Positions 1-7,443 of a stretch of DNA of 12,916 bases are shown piece by piece. Origin of the DNA: Streptosporangiaceae bacterium. GTDB taxonomy: Bacteria; Actinomycetota; Actinomycetes; Streptosporangiales; Streptosporangiaceae. The stretch lies in the NCBI GenBank assembly GCA_030041195.1, contig JASHOI010000155.1, positions 1 to 12,916 of the forward strand, read 5' to 3'. A program made the position numbers and the translations under genes. The notes beneath the pieces are model-generated. The model did no database searches. It had not been told where the DNA came from and saw only the letters and a list, made by a program, of their open reading frames with translations. The number at the start of each line of letters is the position of its first letter. The stretch's first letter is position 1.

Positions 1-2338
1 CAAGACCCTCGCTGAGCAGGGCACGGACCTGGGCCTCGACCCCCAGCGCCCACTCCGTCGGGGTCACCCGGGTGCGCTCGGACAGCCAGTCCAGCACCGC
101 CTGGACCATCGCTGTGTCGCCAGTCCTGGCTGCCGCCTCGGCCAGCTCAGTGACGACCATGGGGCTGAGCGCCAGCTGGTCGCTCTGGAATACGTCCCTG
201 ATGGCGTCCCGTGCGGCGCCGTACCGGCCCAGGCCGTTGTCCAGCACAGCCGTTGCGTACGCCGCGAAGCCGGCCAGCCTGCCCGCACCGCGTCTGGCCG
301 CCCGCTGCACGGTGGCCTCGATCAGCTCGGAAGCTTCCTGCTCCCGGCCCTGCCAGGCCGCGAGCAGCATCGCGACATACCTAACCGGCGGATTGCCGGT
401 CGCTTCCGCGATCAGGCACTCTTCTTCGATCAGCCGCCCCGCCTCGGCTAGCTGACCGGCGAGCAGATGGTGCAGGCCGAGGCGGCTGAGCGCGAACTGC
501 AATTGGGCGAGAGCGCCCATGTCGCGGGCGACCTGAACCTGGCGGGCGGCAAGGGCACCCCAGGACCCGAAATCCCACAGTTCCGCCGCGATGATGCCGC
601 TGGCTCTGCCGCCCGCTAGCCACAGCCAGCGGCGGGCCTCGTCGGCGCCGACGTCCAGGCTGACAAGCAGCTCAAACGCCCGGGTCAGCGCCGGCGCGGC
701 GGCTGCGTATCCCTCGGTGAGCCGGAGCGCGAGCGCGTCGAGCAGGACGTCGACCGCGCGCGGCGGATCGGGGCCGGGCGGCGCGGCCAGCGCGGCCTCG
801 GCCACCTCTCGTACGCCACCAGGCCAGCCCAGATCGCCCGCAAACATCGCGGCCCAGATCGCCTCCAGATGCGTCTCGCGGGCCAGAGCGACGTCGAGCG
901 GCTCCAAAAGCCGGGCCGCGCGCACCAGCAGCCGGGCGGCGTCGGTATCGCGACCCTGGTAAGAGGCGATCTGCCCGCGCAGGCGCTCCACCTCCGCGGC
1001 CTGCCACGCGTCCAGCGGTCCGGCCTCCGCCGCGACCAGCAGGCCAAGCGCCGCATCGAGCTCACCCGCGTCCCGGCTGACCACCGCCGCGGCTAGCAGC
1101 CGCCGCGCCCGGCGGCCGGGCTCGGGGGTCAGCAGCGCCGCCCGCTCCAAGAACGCCGCCGCCGCAGCCAGCCCGCCGCGACCCTGCGCCCGCCCGGCCG
1201 ACCGCTCCAGCTCCGCCGCCACGTCCTCATCCGGACCCGCCGCGGCCTGAGCCCGGTGCCACGCCCGCCGATCAGGATCAGCGGCCGGATCGGTGGCCTC
1301 CGCCAGCGCGCTGTGTACCTCCTGTATCTGCTGTACTGGAGCGGACCGGTAGGCCGCCGACCGCGCCAGCGGATGCCGGAACCGAACTCGCGCCCCGAAC
1401 TCCACCAGCCCCGCCCCGACCGCCGCCGCCCCCGCTTGCACCGGGATCCCCAGCCGCCCCGCCGCCCGCCACACGAGCAACGGGTCACCCGACGGATCCG
1501 CCGCCGCCAGCGCCAGCAGCCGCCGCGTCTGCTCCGGCAGGCCTTCCAGTTGCCGACCGAAACTTTCCTCGATCCGGCCCGGCAACGACACCGCCCCGGG
1601 CAGCCCGAACCCGCCCGCCAACTCGGCCGACGATAGCCCCCGCGGCAACTCCAGCAGCGCCAGCGGATTCCCCCGTGTCTCAGCCACAATCAGGTCCCGA
1701 ACCCGCGCATCCAGCGGCCCGGCCAACACAGAATCCAGCAGCGCCCGCGCGTCCTCTTCCGCCAGCCCCTCCACCGCCAGCTCCGGCAGCCCGGCCAGCT
1801 CCGCCCTCACGCTCCGGGCCGCGAACACCAGCCCGACCGGATCGGCCGCCAGCCGCCGCGCCACGAACCCCAGGGACTGCACCGACGCCCGGTCCAGCCA
1901 CTGCTCGTCATCGACCACGCAGATCAGCGGCCGCTCGGCGGCCACCTCCGACACCAGCCCCAGCACCGCCAGGCCCACCAGGAACCGGTCTGGGACCGGG
2001 CCCGCGCTCAGGCCGAACGCGGTCCGCAGCGCGTCGCGTTGCGGTCCCGGCAGGCCATCCACCCGGTCAAGCACCGGCGCCAGAAGCTGATGCAGCCCCG
2101 CGAACGCCAGCTCCATTTCCGACTCCACCCCCGCCGCCCGCACCACGCGGCACCCCAGCGCATGCTCGGCCAGGTATTCCAGCAGCGCGGACTTGCCTAC
2201 CCCCGGCTCGCCGCGCAGCACCAGCACACGGCTCCCGCCCGCCCACACCGCGCCGACGAGCTGATCCAGCACACCGCGTTCGCGGCGGCGGTCCCTCAGC
2301 TCACTCGCGCGGCCCCGCCACCCGGAATCTTCACCCAT
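1..2338 (-). CDS. LuxR/LAL-type ATP-dependent transcriptional regulator (partial, C-terminus off the left edge)
   Basis: One open frame of 779 codons starts at the ATG at 2338 and is still open at the left edge. Seen: Walker A GEPGVGKS at residues 43-50, Walker B ending in CVVDDEQWLD near 140-149, a sensor-like stretch VFAARS, and the ETRGNPLALLELP block at about 220-232 typical of MalT/LAL STAND-type ATPases. A long Ala/Leu/Glu-rich helical-repeat (TPR-like) region fills the rest, ending in TPTEWALGVEAQVRALLSEG. Family members are usually about 900-950 aa and end in a LuxR helix-turn-helix, so roughly the last 120-170 residues, including the DNA-binding domain, should lie beyond position 1. 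Known of the family: ATP-dependent, ligand-triggered activators. It is divergent from the FAH/MFS pair at 2825, so control of that pair is a reasonable inference but unproven. No strong ribosome-binding site precedes the ATG. Confidence 0.9.
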   Translation of the reverse strand, partial: MGEDSGWRGRASELRDRRRERGVLDQLVGAVWAGGSRVLVLRGEPGVGKSALLEYLAEHALGCRVVRAAGVESEMELAFAGLHQLLAPVLDRVDGLPGPQRDALRTAFGLSAGPVPDRFLVGLAVLGLVSEVAAERPLICVVDDEQWLDRASVQSLGFVARRLAADPVGLVFAARSVRAELAGLPELAVEGLAEEDARALLDSVLAGPLDARVRDLIVAETRGNPLALLELPRGLSSAELAGGFGLPGAVSLPGRIEESFGRQLEGLPEQTRRLLALAAADPSGDPLLVWRAAGRLGIPVQAGAAAVGAGLVEFGARVRFRHPLARSAAYRSAPVQQIQEVHSALAEATDPAADPDRRAWHRAQAAAGPDEDVAAELERSAGRAQGRGGLAAAAAFLERAALLTPEPGRRARRLLAAAVVSRDAGELDAALGLLVAAEAGPLDAWQAAEVERLRGQIASYQGRDTDAARLLVRAARLLEPLDVALARETHLEAIWAAMFAGDLGWPGGVREVAEAALAAPPGPDPPRAVDVLLDALALRLTEGYAAAAPALTRAFELLVSLDVGADEARRWLWLAGGRASGIIAAELWDFGSWGALAARQVQVARDMGALAQLQFALSRLGLHHLLAGQLAEAGRLIEEECLIAEATGNPPVRYVAMLLAAWQGREQEASELIEATVQRAARRGAGRLAGFAAYATAVLDNGLGRYGAARDAIRDVFQSDQLALSPMVVTELAEAAARTGDTAMVQAVLDWLSERTRVTPTEWALGVEAQVRALLSEGL

Positions 2339-2738
2339 CGGCCGGCGCTACCCAGCCTTCATGACGATGAGATCGGTGACGGCGCCCCGGTCGGCCAGAC
2401 GGCACAGGGATGCCGTACTCCGGCCGTCCAGCCGGGTGCGCGGGAGGTCTGACGGCGGACCACCGATCCTGACCACCTGATTGCGTACGGTGGCTGCGGT
2501 GCTGACGTGACCTGACTGCCGATCAGGCGCAAGCTTCCCGGCCATCTTGATCGGCGCCTCCAAGACCCGCTCGTCAGCGCGCAGGAATAGGTGCTCATCA
2601 GCTTAGCCAGCAGGCGGCCGCCGAAGCCACGCGCCGCTGTCGCGAAGCACAATGCGCGCTCGCGGCGACACCTGCATGTCCAGGCCGCGCTAGCCCCGCC
2701 GACACGCTGGCCGGGGCCCGGCCCCGCCGGCCAAACCC

Positions 2739-2764
2739 CCGCCAGTTGCACTGTCCACTGGCGG
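2739..2764. promoter_or_regulatory. Perfect 8-bp inverted repeat upstream of the FAH-MFS genes (candidate operator)
   Basis: Arms CCGCCAGT (2739-2746) and ACTGGCGG (2757-2764) are exact reverse complements around a 10-nt spacer. The dyad ends 60 bp before the ATG at 2825, a usual place for an operator. It could also fold as an mRNA leader hairpin. No partner regulator can be assigned from the sequence. Confidence 0.45.
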
Positions 2765-2808
2765 AGGCGAACACAGCGCTCCCGGCATGACGATGGCAGG
2801 GCTGACGC

Positions 2809-2816
2809 AAAGGAGG
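2809..2816 (+). promoter_or_regulatory. Strong Shine-Dalgarno sequence fixing the FAH-family start
   Basis: AAAGGAGG lies 8 nt before the ATG at 2825. It is almost fully complementary to the 16S rRNA 3' end and rules out the longer upstream reading of this frame. Confidence 0.85.
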
Positions 2817-2824
2817 CCATCACC

Positions 2825-3712
2825 ATGAGATTCGCTCGCGTTTTCAGCGACGGCCGTGCGGGAATTGCGCTGGCGGAAGGTGACAGCGCCCGCGTGCTGT
2901 TTGACACCGACGCCGCGTATCCCGGAGGCCTGTCAGAGCTTGTATCGGGAGGCTCGGCGGCCCTGCAGCGTGGAGCAGAGGCACTGGCCACGGCCTCGCT
3001 CGTGGACCCTGAGTCAGTCTCTTACCTCCCGCTGCTTGGCCAGACGAGCAAGATCATCTGTGTGGGTATCAACTACCGAGGCCACGCGCAGGAGACGCAT
3101 TACAGCGTGCCGCCGCACCCCACGGTATTCGCGCGGTTCCCGACCAGTCTCACCGGACACGAGGCCCCGCTGGTCCGCCCGTGGGTGTCCGGGCAACTCG
3201 ACTACGAGGGCGAACTGGTCGCGGTCATCGGAAAGGGCGGCCGTCACATCGCGCAGGATGACGCCTTGGAGCACGTCATCGGCTACTCGGTCTTCAACGA
3301 TGGATCGGTGCGCGACTTCCAGATGGATACTCCGCAGTGGACCGTCGGCAAGAACTTCGACCATACCGGAGCCTTCGGGCCATTTCTCGTCACGGCCGAC
3401 GAGGTTCCGGCCGGCGGCTCCGGGCTGCGGCTGACGACGCGACTGAATGGGCAGATCGTCCAGCAGGCTAATACCAGCGAGATGATCTACGGCGTCGCCA
3501 ACGTCATCGCGTTCCTGAGCGAAGCAATGACGTTCCAGCCGGGCGACGTCCTGGTCATGGGAACCCCGCCCGGCGTCGGGTTTGAACGGGATCCCCAGCT
3601 GTTCATGAAGGCCGGCGACGTGTGTGAGGTTGAGATCGAGGGAATCGGCGTGCTGCGCAACCCGATCGTCGATGAGGTCTTGCCGGTCTCTTCCCGGCAA
3701 ACCGCGTGCTGA
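2825..3712 (+). CDS. Fumarylacetoacetate hydrolase (FAH) family protein
   Basis: The protein is 295 aa. The FAH fold is recognised from CVGINYRGHAQE (79-90), the metal-binding stretch LDYEGELVAVIG (125-136, likely ligands E128 and E130), GYSVFNDGSVRDFQ (153-166, likely third ligand D159), the lysine in VGKNFDHTGAFGP (K176), MGTPPGVG (245-252) and the end GDVCEVEIEGIGVLRNPI. Family members cleave or isomerise C-C bonds of oxo-acids (acylpyruvate hydrolase, 2-hydroxyhepta-2,4-diene-1,7-dioate isomerase, oxaloacetate decarboxylase) with Mg2+ or Mn2+, usually in aromatic or sugar-acid catabolism in the cytoplasm. Length and N-terminal layout fit the two-domain bacterial type. The exact substrate cannot be read from sequence. 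The start is fixed by AAAGGAGG 8 nt upstream. The exporter gene overlaps its last 7 nt, so the two are probably co-transcribed. Confidence 0.9.
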   Translation: MRFARVFSDGRAGIALAEGDSARVLFDTDAAYPGGLSELVSGGSAALQRGAEALATASLVDPESVSYLPLLGQTSKIICVGINYRGHAQETHYSVPPHPTVFARFPTSLTGHEAPLVRPWVSGQLDYEGELVAVIGKGGRHIAQDDALEHVIGYSVFNDGSVRDFQMDTPQWTVGKNFDHTGAFGPFLVTADEVPAGGSGLRLTTRLNGQIVQQANTSEMIYGVANVIAFLSEAMTFQPGDVLVMGTPPGVGFERDPQLFMKAGDVCEVEIEGIGVLRNPIVDEVLPVSSRQTAC

Positions 3713-5349
3713 ATTGTCCCTTGCCAGTGACCAGAACGCCGAAAGAACGAGCATCCATTCACACTGGCTCTGCAGGGAATTCCGCACTGCAAAGGCGGCT
3801 GACCCTGCTGGCAATGTGCATCGCGCAGGGCATGATCCTGCTGGATGTCACGATCGTGAACATCGCCCTGCCGTCAATCCAGCGGGAGCTGCACGAGTCA
3901 TCCAGCGAGCTGGAATGGGTCATCAGCGCATACGCCCTCAGCCTGGCCACCTTGATTCCGCTCAGCGGCGCCCTGGGAGATCGCTTCGGGCGCAAGCGTT
4001 TCTTCGCGGCCGGCATGGTCGTGTTCGCGCTCGGATCGGCTGCGTGCGCGCTGTCGGCATCGGCCGCGGAGCTAATCGCCGCACGGGCGTCGCAGGGTGT
4101 AGGGGGTGCCATCATGTCGGCGCTGGCCCTGTCCATCCTGAACCAGACGTACTCCGGGAAGGCGCGGGCCGGCGCGATCGGGATCTGGGCGACCGTGGCC
4201 GGCCTCGGCTTCGGCCTGGGCCCGGTGGTCGGCGGTCTTCTGCTCGGGGTGTCCGGGTGGTCATCGATCTTCTGGGTCAACGTGCCGTTTGCCGTCGCCG
4301 GGGTCGCCCTGACCGTCGTCGTGGTGCCCGAATCACGAAACCCGGATACCCGCCCGGTAGACGTTCCGGGCGTCTTGACCAGTGCCGTGGGCTTGCTCGC
4401 CCTGACCTTCGGCCTCATCGAGTCGTCCTCGAACTCCTGGACGTCGGCCCTGGTGGGGGCGCCGCTTGCCGCGGGCCTCGTGCTGCTGGCTTCGTTCGTG
4501 TGGTGGGAACACCGGGCACCGTTCCCGATGATCCCGGCAGCGGTGGTCAAGCTGCGCAGCTTCACCACCTCCTGTGTCATCTACCTGTTCTCCTACGCCG
4601 CCCTGACCGGGGTGTACTTCTATCTCACGCTGCTCTACCAGGATGTCGACGGATGGACCGCCTTGCGCACCGGGCTGTCCTGGCTGTTCCTGAACATCCC
4701 GTTCCTGGTGATGGCCCAGTTCGCCGGGCGCCTCAGCCGCCAGCTGCCGGCGATCGCGATCGTCGGTGGAGGCTGCCTGGTGACCGCGGCGGGCGTCATC
4801 ACGATGAGCACGCTCACACCGTCATCGCCGTTCGTCATCGCCGCGATCGGCTACGCAGTCTTCGGGGCCGGAACCGGGATGTGGATTCCCGGGGTTGCCA
4901 ATGTCGCCATGCGGGACGTCCCGCCAGGCCTGTCGGGCACCGCGTCGGGGGTGTTCAATGCCTCCCGCCAGGTGGGCACCTCCATAGGTCTGGCGATCCT
5001 CGGTGCTATCGGCGCAGACGTGGCAACCTCCGCGTGGAGGGGACGGGTCGCTCATCTGCCCGGCGCAGCCCGGACCGCGGCGATCGGCCAAGCCCGCAAC
5101 GTCGCCAGCGCTCGCATCGGCCTGGTGACCAGGGCCCTCGGGGCGGGTCACAGGGCAGCTGCCGAACAGGCCTTTTCCCATGGCTTTCAGGTGGCAGTTC
5201 TCATCGCGGGACTTTTCCTGATCGCTGCCGCGGTCGTTGCGGCGTTCGGGCTACGCCACGACCGCAGGCCGGAGCGGGACATCTCCACATCACCTGGGGA
5301 CGCCGATTCCCCAACGCCGAGGCGGCTCGGGGCGCTGCCGAACGGGTGA
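3706..5349 (+). CDS. MFS transporter, DHA2 (14-helix drug:H+ antiporter) family
   Basis: A 547-aa membrane protein from GTG 3706, overlapping the FAH-family stop by 7 nt. TTG 3721 and GTG 3727 are alternative starts and no clear ribosome-binding site favours one, so translational coupling to the upstream gene is likely. Seen: 14 hydrophobic segments, motif LDVTIVNIALP in helix 1 (46-56), motif A SGALGDRFGRKRFF (87-100) in the first cytoplasmic loop, and the antiporter motif C region GFGLGPVVGGLLLG in helix 5 (168-181). The C-terminus is a charged cytoplasmic tail of about 35 residues. The DHA2 family exports drugs, antiseptics or metabolites using proton motive force. With an FAH-family enzyme upstream and hydrolase/dehydrogenase remnants downstream, export of a pathway substrate or toxic intermediate is plausible, but specificity is unknown. 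Confidence 0.9.
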   Translation: MLNCPLPVTRTPKERASIHTGSAGNSALQRRLTLLAMCIAQGMILLDVTIVNIALPSIQRELHESSSELEWVISAYALSLATLIPLSGALGDRFGRKRFFAAGMVVFALGSAACALSASAAELIAARASQGVGGAIMSALALSILNQTYSGKARAGAIGIWATVAGLGFGLGPVVGGLLLGVSGWSSIFWVNVPFAVAGVALTVVVVPESRNPDTRPVDVPGVLTSAVGLLALTFGLIESSSNSWTSALVGAPLAAGLVLLASFVWWEHRAPFPMIPAAVVKLRSFTTSCVIYLFSYAALTGVYFYLTLLYQDVDGWTALRTGLSWLFLNIPFLVMAQFAGRLSRQLPAIAIVGGGCLVTAAGVITMSTLTPSSPFVIAAIGYAVFGAGTGMWIPGVANVAMRDVPPGLSGTASGVFNASRQVGTSIGLAILGAIGADVATSAWRGRVAHLPGAARTAAIGQARNVASARIGLVTRALGAGHRAAAEQAFSHGFQVAVLIAGLFLIAAAVVAAFGLRHDRRPERDISTSPGDADSPTPRRLGALPNG

Positions 5350-5351
5350 CC

Positions 5352-5378
5352 ATCTGACACCGGCCTTCATCGTCAGAT
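5352..5378. other. 7-bp inverted repeat between the MFS gene and the hydrolase remnant
   Basis: ATCTGAC (5352-5358) and GTCAGAT (5372-5378) are exact reverse complements around a 13-nt loop, starting 3 nt after the MFS stop. No T-run follows. It could be a weak terminator or attenuating hairpin, or an operator for the gene that began at 5394. Confidence 0.35.
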
Positions 5379-5393
5379 CCGGAAGGGGTTCTT

Positions 5394-5898
5394 GTGCCGT
5401 CGCAACCGGCGGATGTCGTCAGGCGCTCGTCGCGCTGGGCAGGCCAGCGCTGGCTGCTCGATGCCGTCATCGGCCTCGTTGGTCCCGAATGGGATCAGGG
5501 CCGGGTGGCGTAGTACGCCGCCGCGTGTGGTCAGGATTCCCAGGTCGATTTCGCCGCAGTGCGCCCGCGGATCAGGAAATACGACGACCTGGCCCGTGAG
5601 TTCTCGAAGGCGGCTCGCCGCCGCGAGCTGCTCGCCCGCGACGCCGTGCACCGGGGCCACCGGGCTTCGGCGCGAGAGAGCTGCTTCACGGCCGCGGTGC
5701 TCTACGGAGCAGCTCAGTGGGCGATCGAAGCCAACACGGTGTTCAATCTTCTGCTCGACCGCAAGAAGACCGAGTGCTACCGCGCGTTCATGGAGCGGGC
5801 CGGCCGTACCATCCAGCGCCTGGAGATCCCGTTCGGCGGGCGCGACGTGCCTGCCTACCTCCACCTGCCCGCCGGGGCCCAGCCCGGGCCGCTGCCAT
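5394..5898 (+). pseudogene. Alpha/beta hydrolase, N-terminal remnant with in-frame amber stop and 3' truncation
   Basis: The old start is GTG 5394, 5 nt after GGAAGGGG (5381-5388). The frame reads VPSQPADVVRRSSRWAGQRW and on to GPEWDQGRVA, then hits TAG at 5511-5513, then continues in the same frame with YAAACGQDSQVDFAAVRPRI and IRKYDDLAREFSKAARRREL. Later blocks SARESCFTAAVLYGAAQWAI and QRLEIPFGGRDVPAYLHLP resemble the helical cap and first strand of 2,6-dihydroxypseudooxynicotine-hydrolase-like (FrsA/DUF1100-type) esterases. Similarity ends at about 5898, before the nucleophile elbow, so Ser, Asp and His of the triad are missing. Two lesions (nonsense plus loss of the catalytic half) make it a pseudogene. 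It sat 44 bp behind the exporter and was probably in its operon. The family call is from recalled motif resemblance. Confidence 0.75.
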
Positions 5899-6139
5899 GC
5901 CGCGGCCGACAACGTGACGATCAACAACCTCCTCCCTGAGCGGTTTGACACCGACCGCACGCGTTTCATGGCTGAACGACGAGGCGATCGCCGCCATCGC
6001 CAACAGCATCTCCGCCAAGCGCCTCGGGCGGCCGGACGAATTCGGGGCGGCGTGCGCCTTCTTGTGCAGCGCCCAGGCCAGCTACATCTCCGGCCCGAAC
6101 CTGCAGCTCGACGGCGGCACCTGCCAAGGAGTGATCTAA
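5896..6139 (+). pseudogene. Short-chain dehydrogenase/reductase (SDR), C-terminal remnant with frameshift
   Basis: Starting at the end of the hydrolase remnant but in another frame, ADNVTINNLLPERFDTDRTR matches the region after the SDR active site (typically ...VTVNNLLPG..TDR). The frame then shifts at about 5972-5978, and NDEAIAAIANSISAKRLGRP, EFGAACAFLCSAQASYISGP and NLQLDGG follow to TAA 6137-6139. This is the classical SDR C-terminus (RLGRPxEF, CAFLCS, G.NLxxDGG). The Rossmann GxxxGxG motif and the YxxxK catalytic pair are absent. Compared with usual SDRs some residues seem lost at the frameshift, suggesting a small deletion. It cannot make a working enzyme. Confidence 0.8.
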
Positions 6140-6142
6140 CGC

Positions 6143-6161
6143 CCTGATCAGGTCATGATCA
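6143..6161. other. Clustered palindromes between convergent genes
   Basis: The perfect 10-bp palindrome CCTGATCAGG (6143-6152) is followed by a second TGATCA at 6156-6161, giving two TGATCA copies 5 nt apart. It lies in the 55-bp gap between the SDR remnant and the 3' end of the acyl-CoA dehydrogenase gene. It may be a weak bidirectional terminator, but there is no T-tract. Confidence 0.25.
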
Positions 6162-6194
6162 CCGAGATTTGACCGAGACGGGTGCCTTTCAAGA

Positions 6195-7364
6195 TCACCC
6201 CAGAAGGCATCGTGCCAGGATAACCCGCTGAATCTGGTTGGTCCCTTCGTATATCTGGGTGATCTTCGCGTCTCGCATCATCCGCTCGACCGGGAAGTCG
6301 CTGACGTACCCGTACCCGCCGAGCAGCTGGACCGCGTCCGTGGTCACGTCCATGGCCACGTCCGAGGCGAAGCACTTGCAGGCCGAGGACATGAACGTGA
6401 GGTCGGGTGCTGGTTCGCCGGACATCGCCCGATCGGACCTGGCCGCCGCGGCGTACGTCAGCTGCCTGGCCGCCTCGGTCCTCATCGCCATGTCGGCCAG
6501 CATGAACTGGACGCCCTGGAATTCGGCGACCGGCTTCCCGAACTGCCGCCGCTCCTTCACGTACCCCGCGGCATAGTCAAGCGCCCCCTGGGCGATGCCG
6601 AGCGCCTGGGCGGCGATCGTGATCCTGGTGTGGTCGAGCGTCGCCAGCGCGGTGCGGAAGCCGTTGCCCTCCTCGCCGATCAGCCGGTCAGCCGGGATCG
6701 CGCAGTTGTCGAAGTACAGCTCCCGGGTGGGCGAGCCCTTGATCCCGAGCTTGTGCTCGGGCGCGCCGAACGAGAACCCCTCGTCCCCGTCCTCAACCAC
6801 GAAAGCCGAGATCCCGGCGGCGCCCGCGGCCGGGTCGGTCACCGCCATCACCGTGTAGAAGCGGGATACGCCCGCGTTCGTGATCCAGCGCTTGACCCCG
6901 TTCAGGACGTAGCCGTCGCCGTCGCGCACGGCGCGGGTCTTCATCGCGGCCGCGTCGGAGCCCGCCTCGGGCTCGGACAGCGCGTACGAGAACATCGCCT
7001 CGCCGCGCGCGACCGGCGGCAGGTAGCGCTGCTTGACCTCCTCCGACGCCGAGAGCAGCAGCGGCACGGTGCCCAGCTTGTTGACCGCGGGGATCAGCGA
7101 CGACGACGCGCAGGCGCGCGCCACCTCCTCGATCACGATCGCGGTGGCGATCGCGTCGCCGCCCGCCCCGCCGTACGCCTCGGGTATATGTACCGCGTGC
7201 AGATCGGCCTTGACCAGGGCGTCGTGAGCCTCCTGCGGAAACTCGGCCAACTGGTCGACCTTGGCGGCATACGGGGCGATCTTCTCCTCGGCCAGCGCGC
7301 GGACCGACTCGCGCAGGGCCTCATGCTCTGGCGACAGAGCGAAAGCGGGAAAGTCTAGGCTCAT
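6195..7364 (-). CDS. Acyl-CoA dehydrogenase (short/medium-chain type)
   Basis: 389 aa, the normal family length. It oxidises an acyl-CoA to the trans-2-enoyl-CoA using FAD and passes electrons to electron-transfer flavoprotein, in fatty-acid or branched-chain amino-acid breakdown. Seen: signature 1 YALSEPEAGSDAAA (127-140), FAD-contact RWITNAG (159-165), RRQFGKPVAEFQGVQFMLAD (272-291), signature 2 QLLGGYGYVSDFPVERMMRD (346-365) and IYEGTNQIQR (371-380), with the probable catalytic base E373. The glutamate in this position fits the butyryl/isobutyryl/medium-chain group rather than isovaleryl-CoA dehydrogenase, whose base lies elsewhere. Chain length is not decided by sequence alone. Start ATG 7364 gives the conserved N-terminus; no strong Shine-Dalgarno is seen. 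It is divergent from the methyltransferase gene with a gap of about 80 bp. Confidence 0.93.
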   Translation of the reverse strand: MSLDFPAFALSPEHEALRESVRALAEEKIAPYAAKVDQLAEFPQEAHDALVKADLHAVHIPEAYGGAGGDAIATAIVIEEVARACASSSLIPAVNKLGTVPLLLSASEEVKQRYLPPVARGEAMFSYALSEPEAGSDAAAMKTRAVRDGDGYVLNGVKRWITNAGVSRFYTVMAVTDPAAGAAGISAFVVEDGDEGFSFGAPEHKLGIKGSPTRELYFDNCAIPADRLIGEEGNGFRTALATLDHTRITIAAQALGIAQGALDYAAGYVKERRQFGKPVAEFQGVQFMLADMAMRTEAARQLTYAAAARSDRAMSGEPAPDLTFMSSACKCFASDVAMDVTTDAVQLLGGYGYVSDFPVERMMRDAKITQIYEGTNQIQRVILARCLLG

Positions 7365-7443
7365 GAACCCGATGGTAGGCCGTCAAACTATCTTCGGGCC
7401 TTAACGCAAAGTCCCGGGGCCGGTTGGGGAGGTGAGAGCGGGC

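Larger units (their letters stand above)
2339..2824. other. Divergent intergenic region of about 490 bp
   Basis: This separates the LAL regulator from the FAH-family gene. It contains a perfect 8-bp dyad (2739-2764), a very GC-rich self-complementary stretch around 2708-2731, and the Shine-Dalgarno sequence of the downstream gene. On the minus strand a frame of about 83 codons between stops (roughly 2348-2596) ends just 9 bp before the regulator ATG. It has moderate codon-position bias but no good start, no ribosome-binding site and no recognisable family, so it may be a gene remnant. No convincing -35/-10 pair was seen for either gene. Confidence 0.6.

Noticed and set aside
1129..1689. Short frames on both strands at 1129-2450 (for example Arg- or Pro-rich proteins of 120-230 residues)
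   Set aside because: They are shadows of the single 779-codon regulator frame, which carries Walker motifs and the family's conserved blocks throughout.
2708..2731. GC-rich palindromic stretch as a terminator
   Set aside because: No gene ends nearby on either strand and such stretches arise easily at this base composition.
2591..2824. N-terminal extension of the FAH-family protein to 2591
   Set aside because: The extension is low-complexity and the AAAGGAGG site places the start at ATG 2825, where conserved similarity begins.
3624..5357. A 577-codon plus-strand frame overlapping the MFS gene
   Set aside because: It is the shifted frame of the exporter gene, Arg/Gly-rich and without membrane segments.
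5945..6139. A free-standing small protein of 64 residues starting at TTG 5945
   Set aside because: It has no ribosome-binding site, and its sequence is the C-terminal end of an SDR, so it is better read as part of the broken gene.
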